Positions 33,003 through 41,030 of a DNA stretch of 64,000 nucleotides are shown here, one piece after another. The notes below the pieces were generated by a model, which was given only the letters and a program-made list of their open reading frames with translations, ran no database searches and had not been told where the DNA came from. The position numbers were made by a program, and so were the translations under genes. How positions within the stretch are numbered: position 1 is the first letter of the stretch; every line of letters starts with the position of its first letter. Source of the stretch: Trinickia dinghuensis (GTDB lineage: Bacteria; Pseudomonadota; Gammaproteobacteria; Burkholderiales; Burkholderiaceae); contig NZ_QRGA01000001.1 in NCBI RefSeq assembly GCF_003367175.1, positions 496,001 to 560,000 of the forward strand, written 5' to 3'.

Positions 33003-33225
33003 TCACTTGCCTCCCGTGACATCGAGGAACGTGCCGGTGATGAAGGAAGCCTCGGCGCCCGGCAGCTTCCACGTCCGCCGCCACCGCGAGCGCGGCTGAC
33101 TCGTTGGAGACGAAACTGATCGCGACGTCGTAGCCCTGTGCGGCGGCAAGCCGCGCAGTCGCCGCGCCTACGCCACGGCCTCCACCGGTTATCAGAATCA
33201 ACGGGGCCTGCGAGACTGTGTTCAT
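33003..33225 (-). pseudogene. Short-chain dehydrogenase/reductase with internal deletion
   Basis: The ATG at 33225 begins a normal SDR N-terminus: APLILITGGGRGVGAATARL carries the TGxxxGxG cofactor motif, and an ADVEAAG segment follows. Close to residue 55 the frame jumps, and in another minus-strand frame the last 16 codons read GAEASFITGTFLDVTGGK and stop at 33003. That is the usual SDR C-terminal end. About 180 residues containing the YxxxK active site are missing. This is a deleted, frameshifted gene and cannot make an active enzyme. Confidence 0.8.
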
Positions 33226-33565
33226 TCGGCGAACCATCCATGTGATGGTGAGACAGCGACCGGTTGTCGGCGCAGCCGACACACCCGCTCGCGAGACGCG
33301 ATGCTCCCGCAGGGCGAGAAGGATGTCTATCTTGTAGCGGCCTGACAAACCGGATAAATTGCAAGATCGCGTTAGATAAACGCCCTGGAATGAAACCCGT
33401 ATTACAGCGCGTCCCGTTTCGATTGCCGAGCGACTTGGGACAACACACGTTGCCGCACACGTCGAGTCTTCCTCGGCTGTGGCCCGACCGGCTGATGAGC
33501 GCACATATTCCCACGCTGAAGGCAGCCGCCGCTTCGGCCTCCGCCTATTTGAACGGGTGATCGAA
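33226..33565. other. Intergenic stretch without a gene
   Basis: About 340 bases upstream of the SDR remnant and the small membrane protein. One small inverted repeat, TGTCGGC-GCA-GCCGACA at 33265-33281, is visible. Nothing else can be assigned. Confidence 0.4.
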
Positions 33566-33730
33566 ATGACAAGAAGCACATCGCACGTGTTGTTCGTCGC
33601 GGCGTTGGTAGTCGTGATCGTCGCTGTGGATGTGCTGTTCTTCAAACACCGATTCTGGGAACGGCTGATGGCGAACGTCGGCATCGTCCTGGTGTTCTTG
33701 GCCTTCTATCTGCGATTTCTGAAACATTAG
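33566..33730 (+). CDS. Small two-helix membrane protein, 54 residues
   Basis: MTRSTSHVLFVAALVVVIVA is followed by a short charged loop (FFKHRFWERLMANV) and a second helix GIVLVFLAFYLRFL. The translation is clearly a membrane hairpin with positive residues flanking the helices. Upstream in-frame codons from 33479 are not hydrophobic and look non-coding. It is too small for fold assignment and the function is unknown. Confidence 0.55.
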   Translation: MTRSTSHVLFVAALVVVIVAVDVLFFKHRFWERLMANVGIVLVFLAFYLRFLKH

Positions 33731-33794
33731 TCAGCCGCGGATGGCAACGGCGAACCGGAACATCCTCGAATGACGAACCGAAAGGAGAGACCGC

Positions 33795-34283
33795 ATGCCG
33801 AGTCTTGAGCGAGCGCGAGCGGCTAGGCTTATCGACGCTGTCTGGCGCGTAGGGCTTCGCGTCGGATTTCGGCTGGCTCGCGTCTGGTGGCATATTCGGC
33901 GGCCTCACCATGAGGGCGCGCTAGTAGCCATCTACGTCGGGCAGGCGTTGTTGCTGCTCAAGCCATCGTACCGCTCCGGGTGGGGCCTTCCCGGCGGGAG
34001 TATCGAGCCCGGAGAGACGCCTGATGCAGCGGCGCAGCGCGAAATGAAGGAGGAGATCGGTCTCCCGCCGCATCCATTGCTTCCCAAAGGCAGTGTCAGC
34101 GGTGTTTGGGACGGGCGAGTAGACCGGGTGCACTTCTTTGAGTTGCACCTCGACAGCCTGCCGGAATTGATGCTCGACAATCGCGAGATCGTCGTCGCGC
34201 GCCTTGCGTCGCCGGAGGAATTGGGCAGCATCGCTTTGACAGGGGCGGTTGCCGCCTATCTCGGCAGAGATCGCGGCGCTTAG
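33795..34283 (+). CDS. NUDIX hydrolase
   Basis: A 162-residue protein. The NUDIX box is complete: [20 protein letters not shown] followed by EIGL, giving G-x5-E-x7-RE-x2-EE-x-G. An N-terminal basic, partly hydrophobic helix ([20 protein letters not shown]) precedes the fold. It would hydrolyse a nucleoside diphosphate-linked compound using Mg2+. AAAGGAGAGACCGC before the start is a strong ribosome site. It converges with the frameshifted gene, sharing four bases at the stops. Substrate not predictable. Confidence 0.87.
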   Translation: MPSLERARAARLIDAVWRVGLRVGFRLARVWWHIRRPHHEGALVAIYVGQALLLLKPSYRSGWGLPGGSIEPGETPDAAAQREMKEEIGLPPHPLLPKGSVSGVWDGRVDRVHFFELHLDSLPELMLDNREIVVARLASPEELGSIALTGAVAAYLGRDRGA

Positions 34284-34890
34284 TTCCAGGCGCATGTTCT
34301 CGTCTGACCATTCGAGCCACCCGGCGCGCCGCCCAGCACGTCCACCGTGTAATCGTGGCGGCGCAGCAAGCCATCCTCACCGAAATAGGAGACCTGCTCC
34401 CGGCTATGGCTCGCGATCGAGTCCGGAAACGTCACCTTTAGCCGTTGCCACACCTCTCCGCTTTCTTCCCATTCGGGCAGCACTTCCGTGTGGAAGCCTG
34501 GGTAGGTGTAGAGAAAAGGAATGGTCAGGTAGCTCCAGAGCGCGTAACTGCAAAAGTACAACGCGTGCAGGCGGTCCCATTGGGTCTGCTGGGTATGGTC
34601 CGCATACGATGTCCGTGGCGCCTGGCGCTCTTCGGTCCAATCTCCCTTTAGCGATTCGATCCGCACCCGATCCGGCATGAACTGGCTTTGCCAGCCGCCG
34701 GAATGCGATGTCATCACGAGGCGTTGCGTCCTCAAGTCCGCTTCCAGCTCTATGCCTCGGAACATATCGGCTGCCCCTTCACTTGCCATATGGCACCGCC
34801 GATATCGAGCCGGGCGGAAACGGCGCGACGCTTCCTCCAATTCGCAATCCCTCCGTGCGCCTCGACTGCCTGTTCGAGCAATGCACTCAT
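34280..34890 (-). pseudogene. Conserved hypothetical protein gene with a frameshift
   Basis: A strong start (AAGGAGAGTCGACG before the ATG at 34890) opens SALLEQAVEAHGGIANWRKR and continues to GGAIWQVKGQ. That frame soon ends at TAG near 34750. In the frame one base away the protein resumes as ADMFRGIELEADLRTQRLVM and runs to the stop at 34280. The join lies near 34765-34775, next to a GGGG run, consistent with a single-base deletion or a sequencing error. The restored product (about 200 residues) looks like a cytoplasmic beta-rich protein of unknown function. Confidence 0.75.
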
Positions 34891-34964
34891 CGTCGACTCT
34901 CCTTCGTTCGAGCGTAAATGGGCGTGGTCAATCGTCGTTCGATCCGCGCGACATTCGCGGGGGC

Positions 34965-35390
34965 CTAGAACATCGTGTTGGCATTCTGGGAAGCAGCCGG
35001 GACCGGCTGTAGCACGTCCCAATGCTCCACGACCTTGCCGTCGGCATCGAAACGGAAGATGTCGACCCCCGCGGTCTCTTGACCGGCCCATTCCAGGTAG
35101 CGTACATGCACAAATGCGAGATCGCCATCTATCGCAACGCGTTTGACCTCGCAGGGAATACGCCCGGCCTGCTTGATGTAGCCCAAGATGCCGTCGAGCC
35201 CGTTCGGGAACAGCGGATTGTGCTGAATGTACGGTCCGCTCACGAAGGCCGGATACAAATCCGCCCGGCCCTCGTTGAATACCTTCTCGTAGATCGTGTT
35301 GATTACATGCAGGACGTGATCCCGGTTCATGATTTTCGCCTTTGGGTTTTGTACCATCTCATTGAATACGTTCTGTCGAAGATGATCCAT
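34965..35390 (-). CDS. SnoaL-like (NTF2 fold) polyketide cyclase-type protein
   Basis: A 141-residue small protein. The helix VLHVINTIYEKVFNEGRADL, the GPYIQHNPLFPNGLDGILGY segment and the strand pair FVHVRYLEWAGQETAGVDIF, VVEHWDVLQPVP are standard for the SnoaL-like family. Such proteins act as small hydrolases, cyclases or binding proteins. Several starts are possible (35390, 35357, 35330); none has a strong ribosome site. It is divergent from the AraC regulator by 53 bases, which suggests regulation by it. Confidence 0.78.
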   Translation of the reverse strand: MDHLRQNVFNEMVQNPKAKIMNRDHVLHVINTIYEKVFNEGRADLYPAFVSGPYIQHNPLFPNGLDGILGYIKQAGRIPCEVKRVAIDGDLAFVHVRYLEWAGQETAGVDIFRFDADGKVVEHWDVLQPVPAASQNANTMF

Positions 35391-35443
35391 ACCCGAACTG
35401 CGCTAAAACATGGCAAATCGTCTCATCCTGCTAGGATCAGTTC

Positions 35444-36346
35444 ATGAATGCCTTGAACGGTTGGTTGAAAGCGGTCCGTGCGGACGGCCTGGTGCTGGTG
35501 CGCACGCGTGTGGCGGGTCCCTGGGGATTCGAAGTGCAGCCTCGCGATGCCGTGGTGTTTCACTTCGTGGCCGAAGGACGCGCTTTCGTACGCCAACCCG
35601 AGACCGAAACCATCGAATTGCAGGCTGGCGACATGATCCTATTGCCGCGCGGCGGCGCGCATGAAATGGCGCGTTCTCGGCGTGGCAAGGCCATGCCGCT
35701 GGAAGCGTTCCTGGCCATGCGCGACGGTGTCGTCGATCAAGGCCCAAAGGCCACCACGCTGATTTGCGGCCAGTTCGACGTGGATCGGCACCTCGCGCTG
35801 CCCGCTTTGCGCGCGCTGCCACCGGCGGTCTCTCTGCGCGCCGGAATGGCCCCCGGATGCTCTCCGCTAAGCGACACGCTTCGCATGCTCCGGGATGAAG
35901 TAGAGACGCCGAACTTCGGGAATCAGATCGTGGTTCGGAACCTGATCTCGTCGCTGTTCGTCTACTTCATCCGTGATTGGGCGAGCGCTCAATCTACGGC
36001 GAACGATTGGTTCTCGGCGCTGCGCTCGCCGCACATGACTCGGGTTCTCGCGCGCATGCATGAAGCACCCGAGCGCCCATGGACGCTCGACGAATTGGCC
36101 AAGGAAGCGGGTTTGTCCCGCGCTGCGTTCGCCCGCCACTTCAGCCATTCGGTCGGTGAACCGCCGCACAGCTATCTGACGCGCTGGCGCATGGGGATTG
36201 CCGCTCAACTGCTCGAGCAGACGGATCTGCGGCTTCGCGATATCGCATCGCGCGTTGGATACCAGTCGGAGTTTTCCTTCAGCCGCGCGTTCAAGATGAC
36301 GCGTGGAATCTCGCCGGTTCAGTATCGGCGCGAGAGGCTCAAATAA
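35444..36346 (+). CDS. AraC-family regulator with N-terminal cupin domain
   Basis: A 300-residue regulator. Residues about 20-180 form a cupin_6-type ligand domain (DAVVFHFVAEGRAFVRQPET, then GDMILLPRGGAHEMAR). The C-terminal part has two helix-turn-helix units, WTLDELAKEAGLSRAAFARH and LRDIASRVGYQSEFSFSRAF, ending in ISPVQYRRERL. It is divergent from the SnoaL-like gene and probably controls it. Ligand unknown. Confidence 0.87.
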   Translation: MNALNGWLKAVRADGLVLVRTRVAGPWGFEVQPRDAVVFHFVAEGRAFVRQPETETIELQAGDMILLPRGGAHEMARSRRGKAMPLEAFLAMRDGVVDQGPKATTLICGQFDVDRHLALPALRALPPAVSLRAGMAPGCSPLSDTLRMLRDEVETPNFGNQIVVRNLISSLFVYFIRDWASAQSTANDWFSALRSPHMTRVLARMHEAPERPWTLDELAKEAGLSRAAFARHFSHSVGEPPHSYLTRWRMGIAAQLLEQTDLRLRDIASRVGYQSEFSFSRAFKMTRGISPVQYRRERLK

Positions 36347-36620
36347 GCCGGCGCACCTCCGCTCACAGGCCGGCGTCAAGCGGCCACCGTCGTTGCGAAG
36401 CAACCGTGCGGCAGCACAACTAATGTTCCATATTTAGTACGTTATGCGGGAAAACTCGCTTAACGTTCACTATGTTGAACATTATCCACTAGGTCCTTCA
36501 CACTCCGGCCGGATCATTCATCGATCGCCGAGGCCTCGCAGAGCATGCGCCAATGGCGCACTAGCGTGCGCGTGGCATTGCCCGTCACCACTGCCGCGCG
36601 CCATGCGCGCTCAGAGATTG

Positions 36621-37505
36621 CTACGCCCGCCTCAAGAACAATTCGATGAACGCCTCGGTAATACGTGGCAGCGTACGGCCGCGCTTTTTCACGAGTGCCG
36701 TGGCCCGCACGAAAGCGGGATCGTCGATAGGACGAGCAACGAGGTCGGGCTCCGCAAGCACCTCGCGCGCGGTGGCCGGCAGGATCGTGACGCCGAGGCC
36801 ACCGCGCACCATCGCGACGGCCGTCATCATGTAGGTCGGCTCGCACGCCACCTCCAGCGTGCATCCGGCGGCGGCGAGCGCCGTGTCCACGACCGTCCGC
36901 ACGCTGGTGCCGGACGCGGTCAGCACGAGCGGCGAGCGAGCCAGGTCCACCACCGCGATGCGCTTCTTGCGGGCAAGCGGATGGGTTTTCGGGCATACGA
37001 CCACTAGCCGATCCGATCCACTGTGGAGCACCTCGAGCGATGCATCGATCACATCGCCGCCGGTCACCCCGATATCGGCCTCCTCGTTTCGCACGAGTTC
37101 GACGACGGTGCTCGCGACCGCATCGCGAATCTGGAAGCCCGCGCGCGGCACGTGCTCGCGGAACGTGCGAATCAGATCGGGCAGCACGCTAGCCGCGAAC
37201 GTCGGCAGACAAGCAAGCCGGACGGTGCCGCTCACGCCTTCGCCTAGCGCGCGCGCGTCGCGCAGCACTCTTTCCATATCGTCGAGCGAGCGGCGCAGGA
37301 GCGGCAATAGTTCGCGGCCTGTCTGCGTGAGGGCCACGCTGCGGCTATTTCGATCGAACAGGCGCGCGCCGACGTTTTCCTCGAGACGCCTAATTTGCAC
37401 GGTCAACGCCGGCTGCGACAAATGCAGTTGCGCCGCGGCGCGTGTGAAGTTGCCCGCGTCCGCCACGGTGACGAACGCGCGGATTTCACGAAGGTTCAGA
37501 TCCAT
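36621..37505 (-). CDS. LysR-family transcriptional regulator
   Basis: A 294-residue regulator with helix-turn-helix REIRAFVTVADAGNFTRAAA, then QLHLSQPALTVQIRRLEENV, and a type-2 periplasmic-fold effector domain. It is encoded divergently to the CitMHS/AtuA operon with only 93 bases between starts, and a partial inverted repeat CACA-N10-TGTG at 37528-37545 lies in the gap. It is therefore the likely activator of that operon, responding to its carboxylate or terpenoid-type substrate. Confidence 0.87.
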   Translation of the reverse strand: MDLNLREIRAFVTVADAGNFTRAAAQLHLSQPALTVQIRRLEENVGARLFDRNSRSVALTQTGRELLPLLRRSLDDMERVLRDARALGEGVSGTVRLACLPTFAASVLPDLIRTFREHVPRAGFQIRDAVASTVVELVRNEEADIGVTGGDVIDASLEVLHSGSDRLVVVCPKTHPLARKKRIAVVDLARSPLVLTASGTSVRTVVDTALAAAGCTLEVACEPTYMMTAVAMVRGGLGVTILPATAREVLAEPDLVARPIDDPAFVRATALVKKRGRTLPRITEAFIELFLRRA

Positions 37506-37527
37506 AACGATTATTGATTGCTGCGAT

Positions 37528-37545
37528 CACATTATTTCAATTGTG
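37528..37545. promoter_or_regulatory. LysR-type site in divergent promoter
   Basis: CACATTATTTCAATTGTG has CACA/TGTG outer arms with AT-rich centre, 17 bases upstream of the area where the CitMHS transcript should begin. Candidate binding site for the adjacent LysR. Confidence 0.4.
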
Positions 37546-37598
37546 TAATTGACACGCCGAACTTACGCTCAAAGGCCTCAAAAGACAAGATTGGAGAC

Positions 37599-38909
37599 AT
37601 GGCCATGCTGCCGTTACTGGGGCTTCTGACGATCGCCGTATTGCTCGGCGCCATCCTTTCGAAGCGGATGTCGCCGCTCGTGGCACTTATCGTCGTGCCG
37701 ATCGCGGCCTCGCTGATCGGCGGCTTCGGCTTGCACACGAGCAAGTTCGTGGTCGACGGCTTGAAGAGCCTCGCGCCGGTAGTGGGCATGTTCGTGTTCG
37801 CGATTCTGTACTTCGGCGTGATCACCGATGCAGGCACCCTTGACCCGATCATCGACCGCATTCTGCGCACGGTCGGCACGCGGCCCACGCGCATCGTGAT
37901 GGGTACGACGCTGCTTGCTTTGCTGATCCACTTGGACGGGTCGGGCGCCGTCTGCTTTCTCGTCACCATCCCGGCCATGCTGCCGCTCTATGAGCGCCTG
38001 CACATGGACAAGCGCGTGCTGGCCGCCGCCGCGTCGATGGCGGCGGGCATCAACTTCCTACCGTGGACCGGACCGATGATTCGCGCATCGGCGTCGCTGC
38101 ATCTGCCCGTTTCCGCACTCTTCGATCCGCTCATCCCCGTACAGATCATCGGGCTCGTGTTCGTGTTCGGTGCGGCCTATTGGCTCGGGCGACGCGAAGA
38201 GAAGCGTCTCGGGGTAGTCACGCAAACGGGTGAAATCGCCGTGCCGAAGCGTGAGTTGACACCGGAGGAGCAGGCACTGCGCAGACCGCGCAACTTCTGG
38301 TTCAACATCGTACTCACGTTGGTCGTCCTCGGCACGATGGTCGTGATGGGCGAGAAGATTCCGCCGGCGATCATGTTCATGGTCGGGCTGTGCATCGCAC
38401 TGCTGGTGAACTATCCCAACGTCGACATGCAAAGGCAACGCATCGACGCACATGCCCGCGCCGCGCTGATGATGGCAGGCATTCTGCTGGCGGCCGGCGT
38501 GTTCACGGGGATCATGCAGGGCAGCGGCATGCTGAAGGCGATGGCGCAGGCGGCCGTGGGATTCGTTCCGCCGTCGATGGCGAGCCACATTCCGGTCGCG
38601 CTGGGCGTCCTGTCGATGCCGCTGAGCTTGTTGTTCGATCCCGATTCGTTCTATTTCGGCGTGCTGCCCGTCATTGCCGCAGTGGCAGGTCAGCTCGGCG
38701 TACCCGCCGTCGATATCGGTCAGGCAGCGCTGCTCGGCCAGATGACAACCGGCTTTCCCGTCAGTCCGCTGACACCCGCGACGTTTCTCGTTGTCGGCCT
38801 GTGCGGCATCGATCTTGCCGAGCATCAGAAGTTCACCTTCCCGCTGCTGTTCGGGGCGTCGATCGTCATGACGATCGCATGCGTCGTGCTCGGTATCTTT
38901 TCTATTTGA
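37599..38909 (+). CDS. CitMHS-family citrate-type metal:proton symporter
   Basis: A 436-residue transporter with about 12 hydrophobic helices. LLTIAVLLGAILSKRMSPLV and LTPATFLVVGLCGIDLAEHQ resemble CitM/CitH, which import metal-complexed citrate. The central DSFYFGVLPVIAAVAGQLG region is also characteristic. The start at 37599 has TTGGAG before it; ATG at 37605 is an alternative. It is followed by the AtuA-type genes after eight bases, so import and enzymatic use of the same acid are probably coupled. The actual substrate may not be citrate. Confidence 0.88.
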   Translation: MAMLPLLGLLTIAVLLGAILSKRMSPLVALIVVPIAASLIGGFGLHTSKFVVDGLKSLAPVVGMFVFAILYFGVITDAGTLDPIIDRILRTVGTRPTRIVMGTTLLALLIHLDGSGAVCFLVTIPAMLPLYERLHMDKRVLAAAASMAAGINFLPWTGPMIRASASLHLPVSALFDPLIPVQIIGLVFVFGAAYWLGRREEKRLGVVTQTGEIAVPKRELTPEEQALRRPRNFWFNIVLTLVVLGTMVVMGEKIPPAIMFMVGLCIALLVNYPNVDMQRQRIDAHARAALMMAGILLAAGVFTGIMQGSGMLKAMAQAAVGFVPPSMASHIPVALGVLSMPLSLLFDPDSFYFGVLPVIAAVAGQLGVPAVDIGQAALLGQMTTGFPVSPLTPATFLVVGLCGIDLAEHQKFTFPLLFGASIVMTIACVVLGIFSI

Positions 38910-38917
38910 GCATTTCA

Positions 38918-40300
38918 ATGACAGAGAACCAAACGGACCGTCTAGGCGGCCAGTCGCAAACGCGGCACGTGCGGATCGGCGCAGGGGCAGGCTACTCCGG
39001 CGACCGCATCGAGCCGGCCGTCGAACTGGCGGAACATGGCGCACTTGACTATCTGGTATTCGAATGTCTCGCGGAGCGGACCATCGCGATCGCTCAGCAG
39101 GCGAAGCGCAAGGATCCGCAACTTGGCTACGATCCCCTGCTTGAAGCACGCATGCGCGCCGTGCTGCCCATTGCCGTACGCAACAGTGTCCGGATCATCT
39201 CGAACATGGGTGCGGCCAACCCGCACGCGGCAGCGCGTAAGACGGCGCAGATCGCGCAGTCGCTCGGTCTAAGCGGATTGAAGATCGCGGCCGTCAGCGG
39301 CGACGACGTGCTCGAGCTCGTTTTAAAAGGCGAATTCCGCTTCGAGGAATCGGGCGATGAGGTCACGGCGTACCGCGACAAGATCGTTTCGGCGAATGCC
39401 TACCTCGGCTCGGCAGCGATCGTCAAAGCATTAGCGGCCGGCGCCGATATCGTGCTCACCGGGCGTGTCGCCGATCCTTCGCTTTTCACTGCCCCGCTCA
39501 TTCACGAGTTCGGCTGGCGCATGGAAGACTGGGACACCTTGGGACAGGCAACTGTCGTCGGTCATTTGCTCGAATGCGCCGGCCAGGTTACCGGCGGCTA
39601 TTTCGTGGATCCCGGCTACAAGGACGTGCCGAACCTCGCACGGCTCGGTTTTCCGATCGGCGAAGTCTCGGCCGACGGATCGGTGGTCATCACGAAAGTA
39701 CCGCACGCGGGTGGACATGTATCTGCCGCCACGTGCAAGGAACAATTGATTTACGAAATCCACGACCCGAGCCGCTATCTGCAGCCGGACGTCGTGGCCG
39801 ACTTCACGCAAGTCGAAGTGACCGAAGAGGCGCCGGATCGCGTGCGCGTAACGGGAGGCCGTGGCAGTGCGCGGACGGACACGCTGAAGGTCTCGGTGGG
39901 ATATGCGGACGGCTTCATCGGCGAAGGACTGATCTCGTATGGCGGGCCCGGCGCCGTAAGCCGTGCGCGTCTCGCGCTCGAGATAGTGCGTGAGCGGCTC
40001 TCGCTCACGAACGTGGCGGCCAGCGAGTTGCGCTTCGATCTGATCGGCGTCGATTCGCTATACGGCGATACAGGGGCTGCCGCACGCGTCGAGCCGATGG
40101 AGGTCCGGCTGCGCGTAGCTGGACGTACTGCAAACGCCGAGGAGGCGCAGCGGATAGGCAACGAGGTCGAGACGCTGTACACGAATGGGCCATCGGGAGG
40201 CGGTGGCGTCACCAAATTGATACGCGAGATTCTCGCAGTGCAATCGGTGTTGCTGCCGCGCGATGCAGTGGCTCCCGCGTTCACCTTCGTGGAGGCTTGA
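38918..40300 (+). CDS. AtuA-type protein (acyclic terpene utilisation family, DUF1446)
   Basis: A 460-residue member of the AtuA N-terminal family. RIGAGAGYSGDRIEPAVELA, the FECLAERTIAIAQ segment, VRIISNMGAANPHAAARKTA and GRVADPSLFTAPLIHEFGW are the conserved blocks. In terpene degraders AtuA is needed for citronellol/geranyl-CoA catabolism, though its reaction is not established. Here it sits after a CitMHS carrier and before a separate small AtuA C-terminal domain gene, with no acyl-CoA carboxylase genes present. A branched carboxylic acid substrate is therefore more likely than a terpene. The larger open frame starting at 38390 is not used; ATG 38918 fits the family N-terminus. Confidence 0.83.
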   Translation: MTENQTDRLGGQSQTRHVRIGAGAGYSGDRIEPAVELAEHGALDYLVFECLAERTIAIAQQAKRKDPQLGYDPLLEARMRAVLPIAVRNSVRIISNMGAANPHAAARKTAQIAQSLGLSGLKIAAVSGDDVLELVLKGEFRFEESGDEVTAYRDKIVSANAYLGSAAIVKALAAGADIVLTGRVADPSLFTAPLIHEFGWRMEDWDTLGQATVVGHLLECAGQVTGGYFVDPGYKDVPNLARLGFPIGEVSADGSVVITKVPHAGGHVSAATCKEQLIYEIHDPSRYLQPDVVADFTQVEVTEEAPDRVRVTGGRGSARTDTLKVSVGYADGFIGEGLISYGGPGAVSRARLALEIVRERLSLTNVAASELRFDLIGVDSLYGDTGAAARVEPMEVRLRVAGRTANAEEAQRIGNEVETLYTNGPSGGGGVTKLIREILAVQSVLLPRDAVAPAFTFVEA

Positions 40301-40301
40301 A

Positions 40302-40616
40302 ATGAAGCTACGTGAACTCGCGCACTCGCGCACGGGCGACAAGGGCAACACATTGAACGTCTCGGTGATTTGCCGCGATCCGAAGCACTATGAGCACCTG
40401 CGCAGACATTTGACCACCGAGCGCGTGAAAGCATGGCTCGCCGACTTCGTATTAGGAGAAGTCGTCCGTTACGATTTGCCGCGTCTCGCCGCATTCAATT
40501 TGGTGCTTGGAAATGCACTTGGAGGCGGGGTCACGCGGTCCCTCGCTCTCGATGCACACGGCAAGTCGGTCAGCTCGATCGTGCTCGATATGGAAATTCC
40601 ACCGCCTCCGGTCTGA
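40302..40616 (+). CDS. AtuA C-terminal-like ferredoxin-fold protein
   Basis: A 104-residue protein. LRELAHSRTGDKGNTLNVSV and FNLVLGNALGGGVTRSLALD match the small domain that is fused to the C-terminus of AtuA-type proteins in other organisms. The gene starts one base after the AtuA stop, so the two halves are made together and probably form a complex. Function follows that of the large subunit. Confidence 0.8.
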   Translation: MKLRELAHSRTGDKGNTLNVSVICRDPKHYEHLRRHLTTERVKAWLADFVLGEVVRYDLPRLAAFNLVLGNALGGGVTRSLALDAHGKSVSSIVLDMEIPPPPV

Positions 40617-40658
40617 CGAGGTCGGCACGATCTAAACGGCTCAAGCCCCCAGTTGTTG

Positions 40659-40690
40659 AAGGCCCTGCTCGACGCAGGGCCTTTTCTTTT
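40659..40690 (+). terminator. Rho-independent terminator after the AtuA operon
   Basis: AAGGCCCTGC and GCAGGGCCTT pair perfectly around TCGAC, followed by TTCTTTT. Classic hairpin with T-run, 43 bases after the stop of the small AtuA subunit. Confidence 0.85.
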
Positions 40691-40875
40691 ACAGCACAAC
40701 ATCTGGTGCTGTTGACCCCTACTCCCCCCACCGTTACTCAAACCATCCCGCTTGCCCCGGCCTCCAACAGCCGAAAGTGCATTTCACATTACGGAACGCA
40801 GATCGAGTTTTCGCGGCGCCACGTTTTCGTCGCTTGAAACCGTATTTTGCATCGCAAAAATTTGTACCTATCTCA

Positions 40876-40904
40876 TTGAAATATAACAAAAAATAAAGTC
40901 TTAT
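40876..40904 (+). promoter_or_regulatory. Probable sigma-70 promoter of isocitrate lyase
   Basis: TTGAAA (40876-40881) and TCTTAT (40899-40904) are separated by 17 bases in an AT-rich stretch. The -10 match is moderate (four of six). A perfect palindrome overlaps and follows it, so a repressor bound there would block initiation. Confidence 0.4.
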
Positions 40905-40920
40905 GTCTTATATAAGACAT
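40903..40920. promoter_or_regulatory. Perfect 18-bp palindrome, candidate operator of isocitrate lyase
   Basis: ATGTCTTATATAAGACAT reads the same on both strands over all 18 bases and lies at the probable transcription start, about 110 bases before the coding start. A further half-copy, AAGTCTTAT, precedes it at 40896-40904. A dimeric regulator of the glyoxylate shunt is the likely binder; its identity cannot be read here. Confidence 0.65.
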
Positions 40921-41030
40921 CTCCGAAAACGCGCCAAGCAGCGCTACTATTCAGTCATGCAGTTTGCTTCGACATCCGCAGCGGCACGCTGAACCGTTCA
41001 TTCAATGCGCTTGGCTCTTAGGAGATAGAC

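Larger units (their letters stand above)
40617..41030. other. Intergenic region with terminator, promoter and palindrome
   Basis: These 414 bases contain the hairpin at 40659-40690 that ends the AtuA operon, then an AT-rich tract leading to the isocitrate lyase promoter at about 40876-40904 and the palindrome at 40903-40920. No protein is evident. Confidence 0.55.

Noticed and set aside
36465-36480. GTTCA-N6-TGAAC repeat between AraC and LysR genes
   Set aside because: It lies between two 3-prime ends, is short, and no promoter is expected there.
38390-38917. Longer N-terminus for the AtuA protein
   Set aside because: It overlaps the CitMHS gene over 500 bases in a different frame, and the extra translation is Arg-rich and non-family.
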